In this document: positions 9,674-18,970 of the stretch, in pieces
Layout: every line of letters begins with the position of its first letter
Position numbering within the stretch: the stretch's first letter is position 1
Assembly (NCBI GenBank): GCA_018304545.1
Contig: JAGVVZ010000003.1
Coordinates: 96,987-160,986, forward strand
Length of the DNA stretch: 64,000 bases
From: Candidatus Aenigmatarchaeota archaeon
GTDB taxonomy: Archaea; Aenigmatarchaeota; Aenigmatarchaeia; CG10238-14
Direction: 5' to 3'
Made by a program: the position numbers and the translations under genes
The notes under the pieces: generated by a model
The model's input: only the letters and a program-made list of their open reading frames with translations
The model's database searches: none
What the model was told of the DNA's origin: nothing

Positions 9674-10144
9674 ATGAATTATACAACCCTGATATTAACT
9701 GCGACAAACTATTATCTAAAATTATTAGATGTTTCTAACTTTGAATTAGAGATGGGCCCATTTAAAATATTGGGAAGAGTTGATAAGAGAGGACCGTTAT
9801 ATGTATTCCAGTATCTAGATGATAAACTAGGTTCATATGCGGACTTATTAACTGCTGAAGGTTATTCTAAAGGTACAAAAAGGGCAGGACATTCTCACCT
9901 AGATGAGTTAACAAAATATGTTGGTTTAGGTAGAATAGCACATCATGTTATTAAAGATCCCGCAACAGATGAAGTAACTATAGAAACATATGATCAAGGA
10001 GAAATGATACATATCCCGGCTGGAGTTCCGTATATGGAAGAGGGTTTGGGTGATTTAAATGTACTTCTCGCTCTGAAATTTGGAAAACCATACAAACCAA
10101 TATCACATCCTGTGTTAAGAAAAATAGTTGAAGAACAGATCTAA
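9674..10144 (+). CDS. Cupin-fold protein
   Basis: 156 aa. A single cupin barrel is suggested by RAGHSHLDELTKYVGLG (first cupin motif, His-x-His plus Glu), followed by a G-x-x-I-H-I-P-A-G-V-P second motif. Cupins of this kind near sugar genes are often sugar isomerases or epimerases, or sensors; no substrate is evident. It has a TATA-like promoter of its own and is followed by a second, unrelated-looking cupin (10210), also with its own box. Confidence 0.7.
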   Translation: MNYTTLILTATNYYLKLLDVSNFELEMGPFKILGRVDKRGPLYVFQYLDDKLGSYADLLTAEGYSKGTKRAGHSHLDELTKYVGLGRIAHHVIKDPATDEVTIETYDQGEMIHIPAGVPYMEEGLGDLNVLLALKFGKPYKPISHPVLRKIVEEQI

Positions 10145-10209
10145 ATAATAAGTTTTTTATTAGTTTTGAATTATTTATATAGATATTTGAAAAATAATGG
10201 TAGATTATT

Positions 10210-10608
10210 TTGAACGAAAACACTAAATTAAAAATTGAGTTAGTTCATGAAGATGCACGAGGACAGATATTTACTATAGAAGAGAATGGAAAGGAAATAT
10301 CCAGCATTGAGGGTTATAAAAAAGGTGCTCCAAGAGGAGGGCATTTTCACCCATATCCAGAAGAGAAAAAAATTCTTTCAGGAAGCATTAAATGCTATGT
10401 GCTAAATCCAAAAACCAAGAAAGAAAAAATTGTAATTCTTAAAAATGGGGATAGAATCGTAATACCACCAAATTTTCCACACCTGTTTCTAGGTGTCTCT
10501 AAAAACTCTGTATTTTTAAGTATTATAAACTCAGATTCTAAAAAATACAAAGCAACGGATTATGAACCTTATAGAAAGAAAGTTGACAAATTTTTGAAAA
10601 ATATATAA
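10210..10608 (+). CDS. Cupin / WxcM-like sugar 3,4-ketoisomerase or epimerase-like protein
   Basis: 132 aa single-domain cupin. EDARGQIFTIE near the N-terminus resembles the start of dTDP-4-dehydrorhamnose 3,5-epimerase and WxcM/FdtA-like proteins. PRGGHFHPYPEEKKILSG is the first cupin motif, and NGDRIVIPPNFPHLF is the second. The only in-frame start is TTG (10210), about 30 nt after a TTATTTATATAG box. It may isomerise a keto-sugar nucleotide for the neighbouring aminotransferase; this is inference. Confidence 0.72.
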   Translation: MNENTKLKIELVHEDARGQIFTIEENGKEISSIEGYKKGAPRGGHFHPYPEEKKILSGSIKCYVLNPKTKKEKIVILKNGDRIVIPPNFPHLFLGVSKNSVFLSIINSDSKKYKATDYEPYRKKVDKFLKNI

Positions 10609-10636
10609 CTAGTATATCACAATCGTAGCAAATAAT

Positions 10637-11419
10637 CTATTTTATTAGAATAACACTCCATCCAGAAACCATTTTTTTTGATAAGAGTTTACCGATTTGA
10701 AGATCTAAAATTAATAGAAGTCTATTTGTCCCAACACTCAAAGAAGGCAGACCGATTTGAATTAGTATTGGATCAAGTATTCTTAATATGCCAATCTCAC
10801 CGATATAATATTTCATCTTAAAATCGTTAGAGTTAACATCTTTCCTTAACTCGTTCCACGTAAACATATTAGGTCTATCGTAGAACTGTAATCTTCTCTT
10901 TGGAATTACACCAATACTAGAAAGCATTCGGTGAACAACGCCAAACATATATATAGAAAATCTCTGAAAGCCATGCCTGTTAGGAGTGCTTAACATGAAA
11001 TAACCGCTTTCTTTCATAACTCTATTTGCTTCGCTCAAAAATTTCTGTGGTGAAGACAAATACTCTATAGTTTCATTGCTCAATATTAAATCAAATGAAT
11101 CTCTCTTGAATGGAAGGTTGTGGGCATCTGCCTTTATTCTAAAAGAATTTTCATGATTTTTTATTTTATTAAATGCCATTTTGACAACAGATGAAGAATA
11201 ATCCAAACTGAATACTTGGAAACCTTCTTTAAGCAGAGGCAATGACATCTTGACATTGCGTCCGCATCCAGCATCCAATATTTTAGGCTGTCTTTTCTCT
11301 TTAGTAAATATTAAAGAAATAAGGATATGCGTGGGATAGTGGATATTTTTTATGTGTTTTATATTATTATCAAATTCCTCTAGAATTTTTTTTATCAGTT
11401 TTGCATTATCTATATTCAT
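10637..11419 (-). CDS. Class I SAM-dependent methyltransferase
   Basis: 260 aa. Motif I is ILDAGCGRNVKMSL (residues about 44-57), with the acidic end of strand 2 at FSLDYS, and LPFKRDSFDLILSNETIEYL as motifs II/III. This is a UbiE/type-11 methyltransferase pattern. The start ATG overlaps the stop of the upstream AP-superfamily gene (TAATG), implying coupled translation. The likely acceptor is a sugar, lipid or polyprenol intermediate of the glycan pathway, but the sequence does not say. Confidence 0.82.
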   Translation of the reverse strand: MNIDNAKLIKKILEEFDNNIKHIKNIHYPTHILISLIFTKEKRQPKILDAGCGRNVKMSLPLLKEGFQVFSLDYSSSVVKMAFNKIKNHENSFRIKADAHNLPFKRDSFDLILSNETIEYLSSPQKFLSEANRVMKESGYFMLSTPNRHGFQRFSIYMFGVVHRMLSSIGVIPKRRLQFYDRPNMFTWNELRKDVNSNDFKMKYYIGEIGILRILDPILIQIGLPSLSVGTNRLLLILDLQIGKLLSKKMVSGWSVILIK

Positions 11420-13068
11420 TAAAGATAACCCATGCGTTTCAATCTTTCAAGCATATCTTTCTTGTCCTTCTCCGATGCTTTGTAATCCTTCCTCTTGTCT
11501 TCTTTGTATTCGGCATAAGTAACTTTCGACTTTGTTTTGATGATTTTTGATAAAACTTTTCCGTCAACATCCGTAGGTATTGGCACGCCAAAGAGATTCA
11601 GGACAGTGGGAAATATGTCAATAATATCAGCATTTATCCTCTCTTTAGTTTTCTCTATATCAGGACCAGCAACAATAAAGATTCCGTTCATATTATGTGT
11701 GGCTCTGTCCGGAGCCAAATAATTTTTGATGACAATCTTATTTGACAAAAATATAGTTGGATGATTATACGTCAGCCCCTTGAAGCTTGATTGAAAGGCA
11801 GCTATATCTGGCAATTGCTTACAATGATCACCGCTATAAATTTCCTTCTTTATATAAATCTCATCAAATACATTTATCTCCTCGATTTCTTTACCCATGC
11901 TTTTCGGATTTATTTCGGAATTTTCATTCATCATTTCAAGATTAAGAAATATGTTGGCGATGCCCGTGCTACCATAACAATATGCCCTGGTCTTGCTCCA
12001 CTCAACATCACTCACCTTGTTTAGAAATATCTTATCTGACAGACCTAACAGCTTGCCTATTATGTTAGTTTTCTTTGAATCTTTCTCAGAATAATATTTC
12101 TCATCCTCCACTTCAAGCATTTTGGACTTTAGTTTCACTGGCAAATACCTGAAGATGTTGATCGGCGTCAAACCCAGTTTAAATAAGAAATATTTCATTT
12201 TTGTGAAAAAGTTATCTTTCAGTTTTATGTATCCTTTTTTCAAAAGCCATGCATCAAGAAATATTAAATTCTCATTGGGAGAAAAGCCATGATCGGAAAC
12301 GATGAAAACATTCGTCTCTTTTAGATCTATCTTCTCTAACAATCTGCCTATAACTCTGTCCATTGATATGTAGAAATTTTTTACAACATCTTTGTATTTT
12401 TTGAAAGAATTTTCATCCACTATCCCTCTGTATTTGTAATTAAGAAACTCGTGTTGTACTTTGTCTGTTTCAAAATAATGAACGACAAACAAATCCCAAT
12501 CATGTTTTTCTAACAAATGCAAACAGGCTTGTGTTTTTTCTTCGATTCTCTTATGTAATTCCTTCAAAAATTCCGGAAGCTTATCTCTCGAGTAAGAAGC
12601 CGTAGGTAAATCAGCAAAATTCCATCCTTTGCTTATAAATTCTTTCACAAGTTCCCTCGGATAGATATAATCGTCTGCGTCATGGGGAAGAGGAAAACCA
12701 CCTATTAAAATGCCATTTACTCCTTCAGGTGGATATGTCAAAGGAACGCCAAAAACTATACACTTCTTCTCTTTCTGGCTTAAAATTTTCCACATACTTG
12801 GACCTTCTAATGATATAGAATTTACAGGAGTGCCAAGATCGGTAGGCGAATCTCTCGTTACAAAATCAACGATGCCGTGCTTTCCTGGGTTTTTACCTGT
12901 GAGAAAAGATGCCCATGCAACCGTGCTGGCATTGGGTATTGAACTTCGAAGAATCGAGAACATGCCATTGTTGATTATTTTATTTATATTTGGAAGGTCT
13001 TTTCTGAACTCGTTCATCAACTGAAAATCAGCACCATCCAAACCTATTATGAATACTTTTTTTGACAT
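11419..13068 (-). CDS. AP-superfamily type I phosphodiesterase/phosphotransferase
   Basis: 549 aa. The N-terminal metal site VFIIGLDGADF, the nucleophile block NASTVAWASFLTGKNPGKHGI (Thr/Ser), SDHGFSPNE (residues about 255-263) and a late His in RATHNMNGIF together define the alkaline phosphatase superfamily. The central insert has no membrane helix. The chain ends MLERLKRMGYL, the same terminal pattern seen on the small RHH protein and CysD of this locus. AGGTG precedes the ATG. In glycan clusters such proteins may transfer or remove phosphoglycerol, phosphoethanolamine or sulfate groups; the actual substrate is unknown. Confidence 0.82.
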   Translation of the reverse strand: MSKKVFIIGLDGADFQLMNEFRKDLPNINKIINNGMFSILRSSIPNASTVAWASFLTGKNPGKHGIVDFVTRDSPTDLGTPVNSISLEGPSMWKILSQKEKKCIVFGVPLTYPPEGVNGILIGGFPLPHDADDYIYPRELVKEFISKGWNFADLPTASYSRDKLPEFLKELHKRIEEKTQACLHLLEKHDWDLFVVHYFETDKVQHEFLNYKYRGIVDENSFKKYKDVVKNFYISMDRVIGRLLEKIDLKETNVFIVSDHGFSPNENLIFLDAWLLKKGYIKLKDNFFTKMKYFLFKLGLTPINIFRYLPVKLKSKMLEVEDEKYYSEKDSKKTNIIGKLLGLSDKIFLNKVSDVEWSKTRAYCYGSTGIANIFLNLEMMNENSEINPKSMGKEIEEINVFDEIYIKKEIYSGDHCKQLPDIAAFQSSFKGLTYNHPTIFLSNKIVIKNYLAPDRATHNMNGIFIVAGPDIEKTKERINADIIDIFPTVLNLFGVPIPTDVDGKVLSKIIKTKSKVTYAEYKEDKRKDYKASEKDKKDMLERLKRMGYL

Positions 13069-13080
13069 GAGACACCTATT

Positions 13081-14208
13081 TTATTGTGTAGCCTTTTTAT
13101 AAACACCTACGATCTTCTTTGCACATTTGTCCCAAGAATATGTTTTGCTCCATTTTGTTCCTTTAGGGATCAACTCGTCTCTGAGTTTTTTATCAGTCAA
13201 TAATCTCTTAATTGCATTAGCATAACCATCCACATCCATAATATCTACATAAATAGGCGATTCACCGGCTATATCTTTGTGACCGGGCGCATTACTAACA
13301 ACCGACGGACAGCCAGATGCCATTGCCTCAACTGGTGTCCAAGCCGTTCCCTCCTCCAATGACGACAACACACATACATCAGCAGAGTTGTAAACCCATG
13401 AGAGCATTTCATCACTTATGCTGGTAAAATATTGAACATTTAAATTCAGTTTATCTATTATTTTAGCCACTTCGTTCGTTTTGAATCCAATCCTTACTAG
13501 GAGTGTGTTATCCAAATCTTTCTGAACTTTATGATACGCTTTTAATAAAGTTTCAATATTTTTTCTGGGATCTCTTTCATTGCCGACATGCAATATAATT
13601 TTTTTATCTGCATCTAAACCCAGTTTTTTTCTAATTTTTTCCTTGTCTCTTGGTTTAAACAGGTTGTGATCCAAACCTTCATTTATCACGTGTGTCTTCT
13701 CTCTATCCACACCTGCTAAGCTCACAGTCTCGTCCTGAACCATTTTGGCCAAACATATCACCTGATCAGCATATTTTATCGAGTAGATACTCTGCTTTAC
13801 GAAATGACTGTAGATATTTCTCATCATCACGCTTTGCAGACCTGCCTCTTTAGGTAATTTCTCTCTTCTTTTCAGAGGTATTACATCATATACAGAAATC
13901 ACAGACGGATGTAACTGCTTGCCGAATATACCCAATGCCTGATTCGCATGATATACATCAAAATTTTTGGGTATTTTTAAATGTGTATAAAAGTATGTGG
14001 ATAACCTGTTGATAAAAAATGATTTGCTTTTAGTTAAAAAAATTATATCATCTTTTTCATTTTTATCAATACCATCTAAATTTAAAGGATAAGGACAAAG
14101 CATTTTACAATCCATATTCTTCATCTTTCTCAATTCTCTGAACACGGAAAAAGCATATCTACCAACACCTGTTCCTGGTGGAAAATTATTTATCAAAGCA
14201 ACGTCCAT
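13081..14208 (-). CDS. Glycosyltransferase family 4 (GT-B)
   Basis: 375 aa. The N-terminal PPGTGVGRYAF loop and C-terminal nucleotide-sugar site, seen as HVGNERDPRKNIETLL and the E-x7-E block SLEEGTAWTPVEAMASGCP, are typical of GT4 enzymes such as mannosyl- or N-acetylglucosaminyltransferases. ATG 14208 directly follows a TTG and fits better with the upstream GATGAT. It probably acts on the cytoplasmic face, extending the lipid-linked oligosaccharide. It lies between a methyltransferase and the AP-superfamily gene in a same-strand run. Confidence 0.88.
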   Translation of the reverse strand: MDVALINNFPPGTGVGRYAFSVFRELRKMKNMDCKMLCPYPLNLDGIDKNEKDDIIFLTKSKSFFINRLSTYFYTHLKIPKNFDVYHANQALGIFGKQLHPSVISVYDVIPLKRREKLPKEAGLQSVMMRNIYSHFVKQSIYSIKYADQVICLAKMVQDETVSLAGVDREKTHVINEGLDHNLFKPRDKEKIRKKLGLDADKKIILHVGNERDPRKNIETLLKAYHKVQKDLDNTLLVRIGFKTNEVAKIIDKLNLNVQYFTSISDEMLSWVYNSADVCVLSSLEEGTAWTPVEAMASGCPSVVSNAPGHKDIAGESPIYVDIMDVDGYANAIKRLLTDKKLRDELIPKGTKWSKTYSWDKCAKKIVGVYKKATQ

Positions 14209-14245
14209 CAAAAATCATCTTCTTTAGTTAATGCAATTAAACAAA

Positions 14246-14992
14246 TTAATTCTTTTCAACAACAACAGCAACCGTCCATCCCGTTCTTAAATTTTTAAAT
14301 CCATAATCCAAGGCTGTGATTTTCCTCCATAATTTTGACTTTTGTCTCTTTAAACTAGGAAAAAAGGAACAGAGTACGTCTTGTATTAATTTTATCGCAT
14401 GCGTGTAATACAAAAGATCAACAAATCTGAAATTTTTCTCTCTGAAATATTTTATAATATCTTCGTGCATGTAACCTCTCACATGACCCGCTTTTTTTTC
14501 ATGGATATAAAATAGTGGTTTCAGAGGCAACAATATGTTTTTTATTGAGTTTATGGTAGAAAGAAATATTCTGCATTTGTGTTTAGATATTCTTATCATT
14601 TCACCCATAGCTTGAGTATCATTCTCTATATGTTCTAAAACTTGCACATTGCTTATTTTAGAAAATGTTTGAGATTTAAATGGTAAACATTCGGCGTTAG
14701 ATATGATATAATACACATTCCTATCAATCACGCGTCTTGAAAACTCTTTAGCCTTTTTAATACCTTCTCCAGAAAGATCTATACCCACTGAGAATATGTC
14801 TTTCTTTGCTGCTTCTATTATGTTATAACCGGAGCCACAGCCTATGTCTAAATATACATCTCCCTTTTCCATTCTCAGCAATCGAAGTATTGCCTGAATT
14901 AGATATTCCCTCCATATTTCGAGATTATATTCTTGACAGGAGTATATTTTCCTGAAAATATTTTTCTGCGTTTCTAATATTTTGTTTGCCAT
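14246..14992 (-). CDS. Class I SAM-dependent methyltransferase
   Basis: 248 aa. YLDIGCGSGYNIIEAA is motif I (near residue 45), VGIDLSGEG ends strand 2, and LPFKSQTFSKISNVQVLEHIEND covers motifs II/III. This is a type-11-like methyltransferase with a C-terminal region containing aromatic and basic residues. The start overlaps the end of the 947-aa membrane protein by 19 nt. It may methylate the product of the adjacent transferases; acceptor unknown. Confidence 0.82.
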   Translation of the reverse strand: MANKILETQKNIFRKIYSCQEYNLEIWREYLIQAILRLLRMEKGDVYLDIGCGSGYNIIEAAKKDIFSVGIDLSGEGIKKAKEFSRRVIDRNVYYIISNAECLPFKSQTFSKISNVQVLEHIENDTQAMGEMIRISKHKCRIFLSTINSIKNILLPLKPLFYIHEKKAGHVRGYMHEDIIKYFREKNFRFVDLLYYTHAIKLIQDVLCSFFPSLKRQKSKLWRKITALDYGFKNLRTGWTVAVVVEKN

Positions 14993-17817
14993 GAAAATGA
15001 TTCACTTTTTCTGTCATTTTTTAATATCCACAAGAAATATGATATGCAAATAATAGATGAAACAAGAGAAATTATAACACAATAATAAAATAATTTTTGA
15101 AGCCAGAATTCAATTTTAATTTCGTAAGATCCTGGCTTGTCAATATACCATGCGTTTGCATAGCCATTCACTATGAAATGTTTCTCAATCTTCTCTCCAT
15201 TTATATATGCATCCCATGAAGGATGATAAGTCTCACTGAAAACTAGAAAGTATGGGCTTTCAGCATCTTGTATGTTAACACTATATGTAACTGGATCTAT
15301 TCTTTCAAATTCAACTGATGGTTTAGATAAACTTGTTATGTCTATCTTTCTTAAGTTTTCTCTCATGGATTCTGTCAGTTGATTTTCAACGAATACCAGA
15401 TTTTTCCCTGGAGTAAAGCCGCTAGATTCGATGACGCCGAGCATCATACCTAAATCACTGGCAATAGTCATTTCGTTTGCTGTATAGAATTTATCTAAAA
15501 AGTATTTGTCCTCTAGTTCGAAAATTTTCAGGTTCCCAAAAACTAATTCATTTTTTATATATGGTCTAGGTTCGAGACTGGGATAAAATACCATTAGTCC
15601 ATCTATCCACCATTCAGTATTAATGTGTACATCAAGATCGGAAACGAAAGAAATGTATATTTTACGTATTTGTGATAAATCCAGTTTTTCTTTGGAAGTG
15701 AAGTCGGGGTTTTCTAACAAAACAAATGTGTCCTGCCATTCATCTTTCTTTGGAGGAGATGGATCCCAAAGATACCAGTTATCATTGATGTCAAATATTT
15801 TGACCCGCACTTGACCAATTCCTGTAGTATCTTTGATTTTTAGTTTGAACGTTAAATATTCTTGTTTGGAAAAATCAATCGGTTCAGGTAAAGTATACTT
15901 AACTCCGCCCTCAAACCCACCTTTCTTTATTCTTGAATCTATTTTAAGAAAAATTTCTTTCTCTTCCGATTTCTCTTGAAAATGAATAAATATATCTCCT
16001 GCACCCTCAGCCACCCAGTATTCTGAAAGGTCTTCAGCGCCTATTTTATTTGTTTTGTTAAGATCTATTATAGTCTCGTATTTCATTCTTCTCGCAAAAA
16101 AGTCTGGTGAATTGGTAGTTAACAAAAAATCGTTTGTGTCATAGTTTACGATCACGTATTTTATATTGAGAATAGAGAAAATTTTCCACAATTTTATATT
16201 TGTCGGTTTTGTTATCAAATCAGGGATTTTTCTTATTGTGATATCGTCTACAAGATTGTTATACGTGCGCATAGACACTGTGGGTTTATCAAAAAATAGG
16301 AAACTCGGCTCCTTGCCAGAATAGCCGTGTTCCCAATTATAATATGCACTGTCTCCTCCGCTTAAAGGCAAAACCAAAATTCTGAATTCATCTTCTTTGG
16401 AGTTTATATAATTGTTTGCCTCTTCATAATATTTTGGCACTTCAACATACAAGTTGCTTTTGTCAACGCCCTGTGGATCTCGGATAAACAATTCGCCTGT
16501 CCACATGGGCCATACGTAAACGACTAAAATCAAAATACATGACAACAAAACAAAAAATTTCGCGATCCATTTGCTTAATTTTTTATTCAACAACAAGCTG
16601 TTGTTTTCCTTTATTGTTCTATACAATAATATTGTTCCCGTGCTAAACAGAAGAGAATAGCCTAACGTTACGAGTATTCCTGCTTTCTCAAATGGGTTTC
16701 TGAAAATTATGAATCCTGGTATATTCTGAAATAACCACTTAGAAAATTCGCCGAATGGCTGCTGTATACCCTTGCCTATGAAAAGTCCTATAATGACCAA
16801 AAAAGTAAAGAAAAAAATATGTCTGCTCTTATAATTCGTTATGACTGAAATAAAAGATATTATAGGTATCAAAAATCCTATGAAAATTAAATTTGTAGAG
16901 TATGGAAACAACCAATTCAACATGTCTTTTCTAAGCAGTCTTACAATGAATCCCAGATCATAGAGTTTGCTCAAAATTTCATAATTGTCATAGGACGGTA
17001 CTGTGACTAATTGGGATTCATAAGACGATTTAAAGGAGAATAACCAAGGAAAAAGCCACCAAAAATTCAAAGCGACAGATATCAAGACTATCAATACGGA
17101 CAATTTTATTGAACTGTAAACTTCCTTAGGATCATTGATATTCCAAAATATGTGAACGATAAAATACAAGAAGAGAATAAAAGCTATCATGAAATCAAAT
17201 GCCGGATTTGGAAAAGAACTGGAAAAAAGTAATGTAGTCAGACCAAATAATAAAGCATATTTGACGCTTCTCTTTTCGAGAGTGTTTATATATAATGCCA
17301 ATAGAAGCGGTATCAGAGACAAAGACCAAATCGTGGAATTGAATTTAATCCACACATTAAAAAGCACATAAGGATTAAACATATAAAATAAAGCGGCCAA
17401 CAAAGAAATCCATGATTTATCCTTATCCTTTATCACGGTGGACGAAAGATAATACATAGATAAACCGTTCATTAAAAAAGAAAAGTAAAAAATTGTTTCC
17501 TGAACGGAAACGGGAGAAAATCCTATATTATACAAAACAGTCATTAAGCCTCCGATAGGAATAAACATAAGCTGAGGAAAGAAATGTCCCGTGCTTTGAA
17601 GATCAAACCACACATATCTCACAATATCAAACCATTTCTGAGGATCGTACATTATCAATCCTAGATCTGTGTAAGCTAGTAACAGTCCGCTACGAAACCA
17701 AATAAAAACTATTATCAGAGGCAATAGAAAAATAATTAACAAATTTATTATATCCTGTTTTAACATGTTACTGTTCTCAATTCTTTCCATTATCTTGGTA
17801 AAATTCATGTAAAACAC
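14974..17817 (-). CDS. Giant polytopic membrane protein, GT-C/YfhO-like
   Basis: 947 aa. About twelve hydrophobic segments fill the first 450 residues, a long extracytoplasmic region follows (residues about 460-900), and one membrane helix precedes a short basic tail. The N-terminal AYTDLGLIMYDPQKW loop places acidic residues after the first helix, as in GT-C glycosyltransferases. The soluble part includes a jelly-roll-like stretch (residues about 640-760: YLTFKLKIKD, WWIDGLMVFYP) that may bind carbohydrate. Similar in layout to the protein at 3364-5385 but with the inserted beta domain. The first codon is GTG (17817); ATG 17808 is an alternative. Likely transfers sugars outside the cell; donor unknown. 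Confidence 0.68.
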   Translation of the reverse strand: MFYMNFTKIMERIENSNMLKQDIINLLIIFLLPLIIVFIWFRSGLLLAYTDLGLIMYDPQKWFDIVRYVWFDLQSTGHFFPQLMFIPIGGLMTVLYNIGFSPVSVQETIFYFSFLMNGLSMYYLSSTVIKDKDKSWISLLAALFYMFNPYVLFNVWIKFNSTIWSLSLIPLLLALYINTLEKRSVKYALLFGLTTLLFSSSFPNPAFDFMIAFILFLYFIVHIFWNINDPKEVYSSIKLSVLIVLISVALNFWWLFPWLFSFKSSYESQLVTVPSYDNYEILSKLYDLGFIVRLLRKDMLNWLFPYSTNLIFIGFLIPIISFISVITNYKSRHIFFFTFLVIIGLFIGKGIQQPFGEFSKWLFQNIPGFIIFRNPFEKAGILVTLGYSLLFSTGTILLYRTIKENNSLLLNKKLSKWIAKFFVLLSCILILVVYVWPMWTGELFIRDPQGVDKSNLYVEVPKYYEEANNYINSKEDEFRILVLPLSGGDSAYYNWEHGYSGKEPSFLFFDKPTVSMRTYNNLVDDITIRKIPDLITKPTNIKLWKIFSILNIKYVIVNYDTNDFLLTTNSPDFFARRMKYETIIDLNKTNKIGAEDLSEYWVAEGAGDIFIHFQEKSEEKEIFLKIDSRIKKGGFEGGVKYTLPEPIDFSKQEYLTFKLKIKDTTGIGQVRVKIFDINDNWYLWDPSPPKKDEWQDTFVLLENPDFTSKEKLDLSQIRKIYISFVSDLDVHINTEWWIDGLMVFYPSLEPRPYIKNELVFGNLKIFELEDKYFLDKFYTANEMTIASDLGMMLGVIESSGFTPGKNLVFVENQLTESMRENLRKIDITSLSKPSVEFERIDPVTYSVNIQDAESPYFLVFSETYHPSWDAYINGEKIEKHFIVNGYANAWYIDKPGSYEIKIEFWLQKLFYYCVIISLVSSIICISYFLWILKNDRKSESFSWQTKY

Positions 17818-17821
17818 GCAA

Positions 17822-18970
17822 TTACAAGTTATTATCTAATATATTTTTTAGTTTTCTCGTATGATCTTCCCATGTATTTTTGTTTGCTATATTCCATGCC
17901 CTTTTTCCTATTCTCCATGCATATCTTTCATTTTTAACTAATTTATTTGTATACTCTATAAAAGATTCTACATTATTTTCCTGTGGTGAAAATGCTGACT
18001 TCTCGTGTTCAAACAAATCCATAACTCCGGATTTTTCAGGTATTATGAAAGGGCAACCGTATGCTGCTGCCTCTAAACACATCATGCCAAAGGCTTCAAA
18101 AAGCGGATGCATCAAGACACGAGCGTTTGAATAAAGATGCTTCAACATTTGCTTATCAGCTGGTCCTCGGATTTCTATATATTTTTCCAGATTTTCCTTT
18201 TTCACTTTTTTCTCGAACTCCTCTCTGGAATTACCCAACCAGAAACCGGCAACTATTATTTTCATTTTTTCATCCATATTTTTGCAAATATCGATGAGTA
18301 TATCCGGCTTCTTATTAACCCCCCATTTAGTGACAGATAAAATAAAGTTACCTCTTCTTTTGGGGATTTTTGGAGAGGAGTAGCAACCCGGATGCACAAC
18401 AAATGTGTCTTTGCCGGACATACTTTCAAGTGTTTTTTTGTGGACCGTTGAAGGTGTTATTACAAACTCACAATTTTGAAGAATATTTCCATCTAAATAT
18501 TTGCCTAAGGGCTTGAAAAACGGGAGTGCATATTTAAGGTTTGTATCAGAATACACCTGAGGCAATATGAAAGATATAGGATCCCATACAAAAGGCACGT
18601 AATTAATAGAGAATTTCTTACAAAGTTTCTTCGCAGTAAAACATGTATATGTGCCATGAGAAACTAAGACGTCGCAATCCGTGTAATTCTTATCGTTTAT
18701 TAAAAACGGACTAATGACATGGAAACTTGAAAAAAATGTGAATCCAGGAAATTTGAAAGATTTTTGAAATACTTTAGGAAATGCATCAGAAATATAATTG
18801 ACTTTCGTACCTTTTCTCAAGTCCTCATATCTATATTCTCCTTCGTCTTCTCTTGTTATCACCAATAGCTCTGAATCATCTCCCATTCTCCGCAGGCATC
18901 TCGCTTCTTCCAAACAAGCTTTGGGGACACCGCCTTGAACTATTTTATCCAACATTATTCCTATTTTCAT
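17822..18970 (-). CDS. Glycosyltransferase family 4 (GT-B)
   Basis: 382 aa. MKIGIMLDKIVQGGVPKACLEEARCL is the N-terminal Rossmann region; SVTKWGVNKKPDILIDI begins the donor domain, and LMHPLFEAFGMMCLEAAAYGCP is the E-x7-E nucleotide-sugar site. The frame opens at TTG 18979, but ATG 18970 gives the usual GT4 start. It overlaps the end of the upstream GT2 gene by 26 nt and ends 4 nt before the 947-aa gene, so all three are probably one transcript. Confidence 0.87.
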   Translation of the reverse strand: MKIGIMLDKIVQGGVPKACLEEARCLRRMGDDSELLVITREDEGEYRYEDLRKGTKVNYISDAFPKVFQKSFKFPGFTFFSSFHVISPFLINDKNYTDCDVLVSHGTYTCFTAKKLCKKFSINYVPFVWDPISFILPQVYSDTNLKYALPFFKPLGKYLDGNILQNCEFVITPSTVHKKTLESMSGKDTFVVHPGCYSSPKIPKRRGNFILSVTKWGVNKKPDILIDICKNMDEKMKIIVAGFWLGNSREEFEKKVKKENLEKYIEIRGPADKQMLKHLYSNARVLMHPLFEAFGMMCLEAAAYGCPFIIPEKSGVMDLFEHEKSAFSPQENNVESFIEYTNKLVKNERYAWRIGKRAWNIANKNTWEDHTRKLKNILDNNL

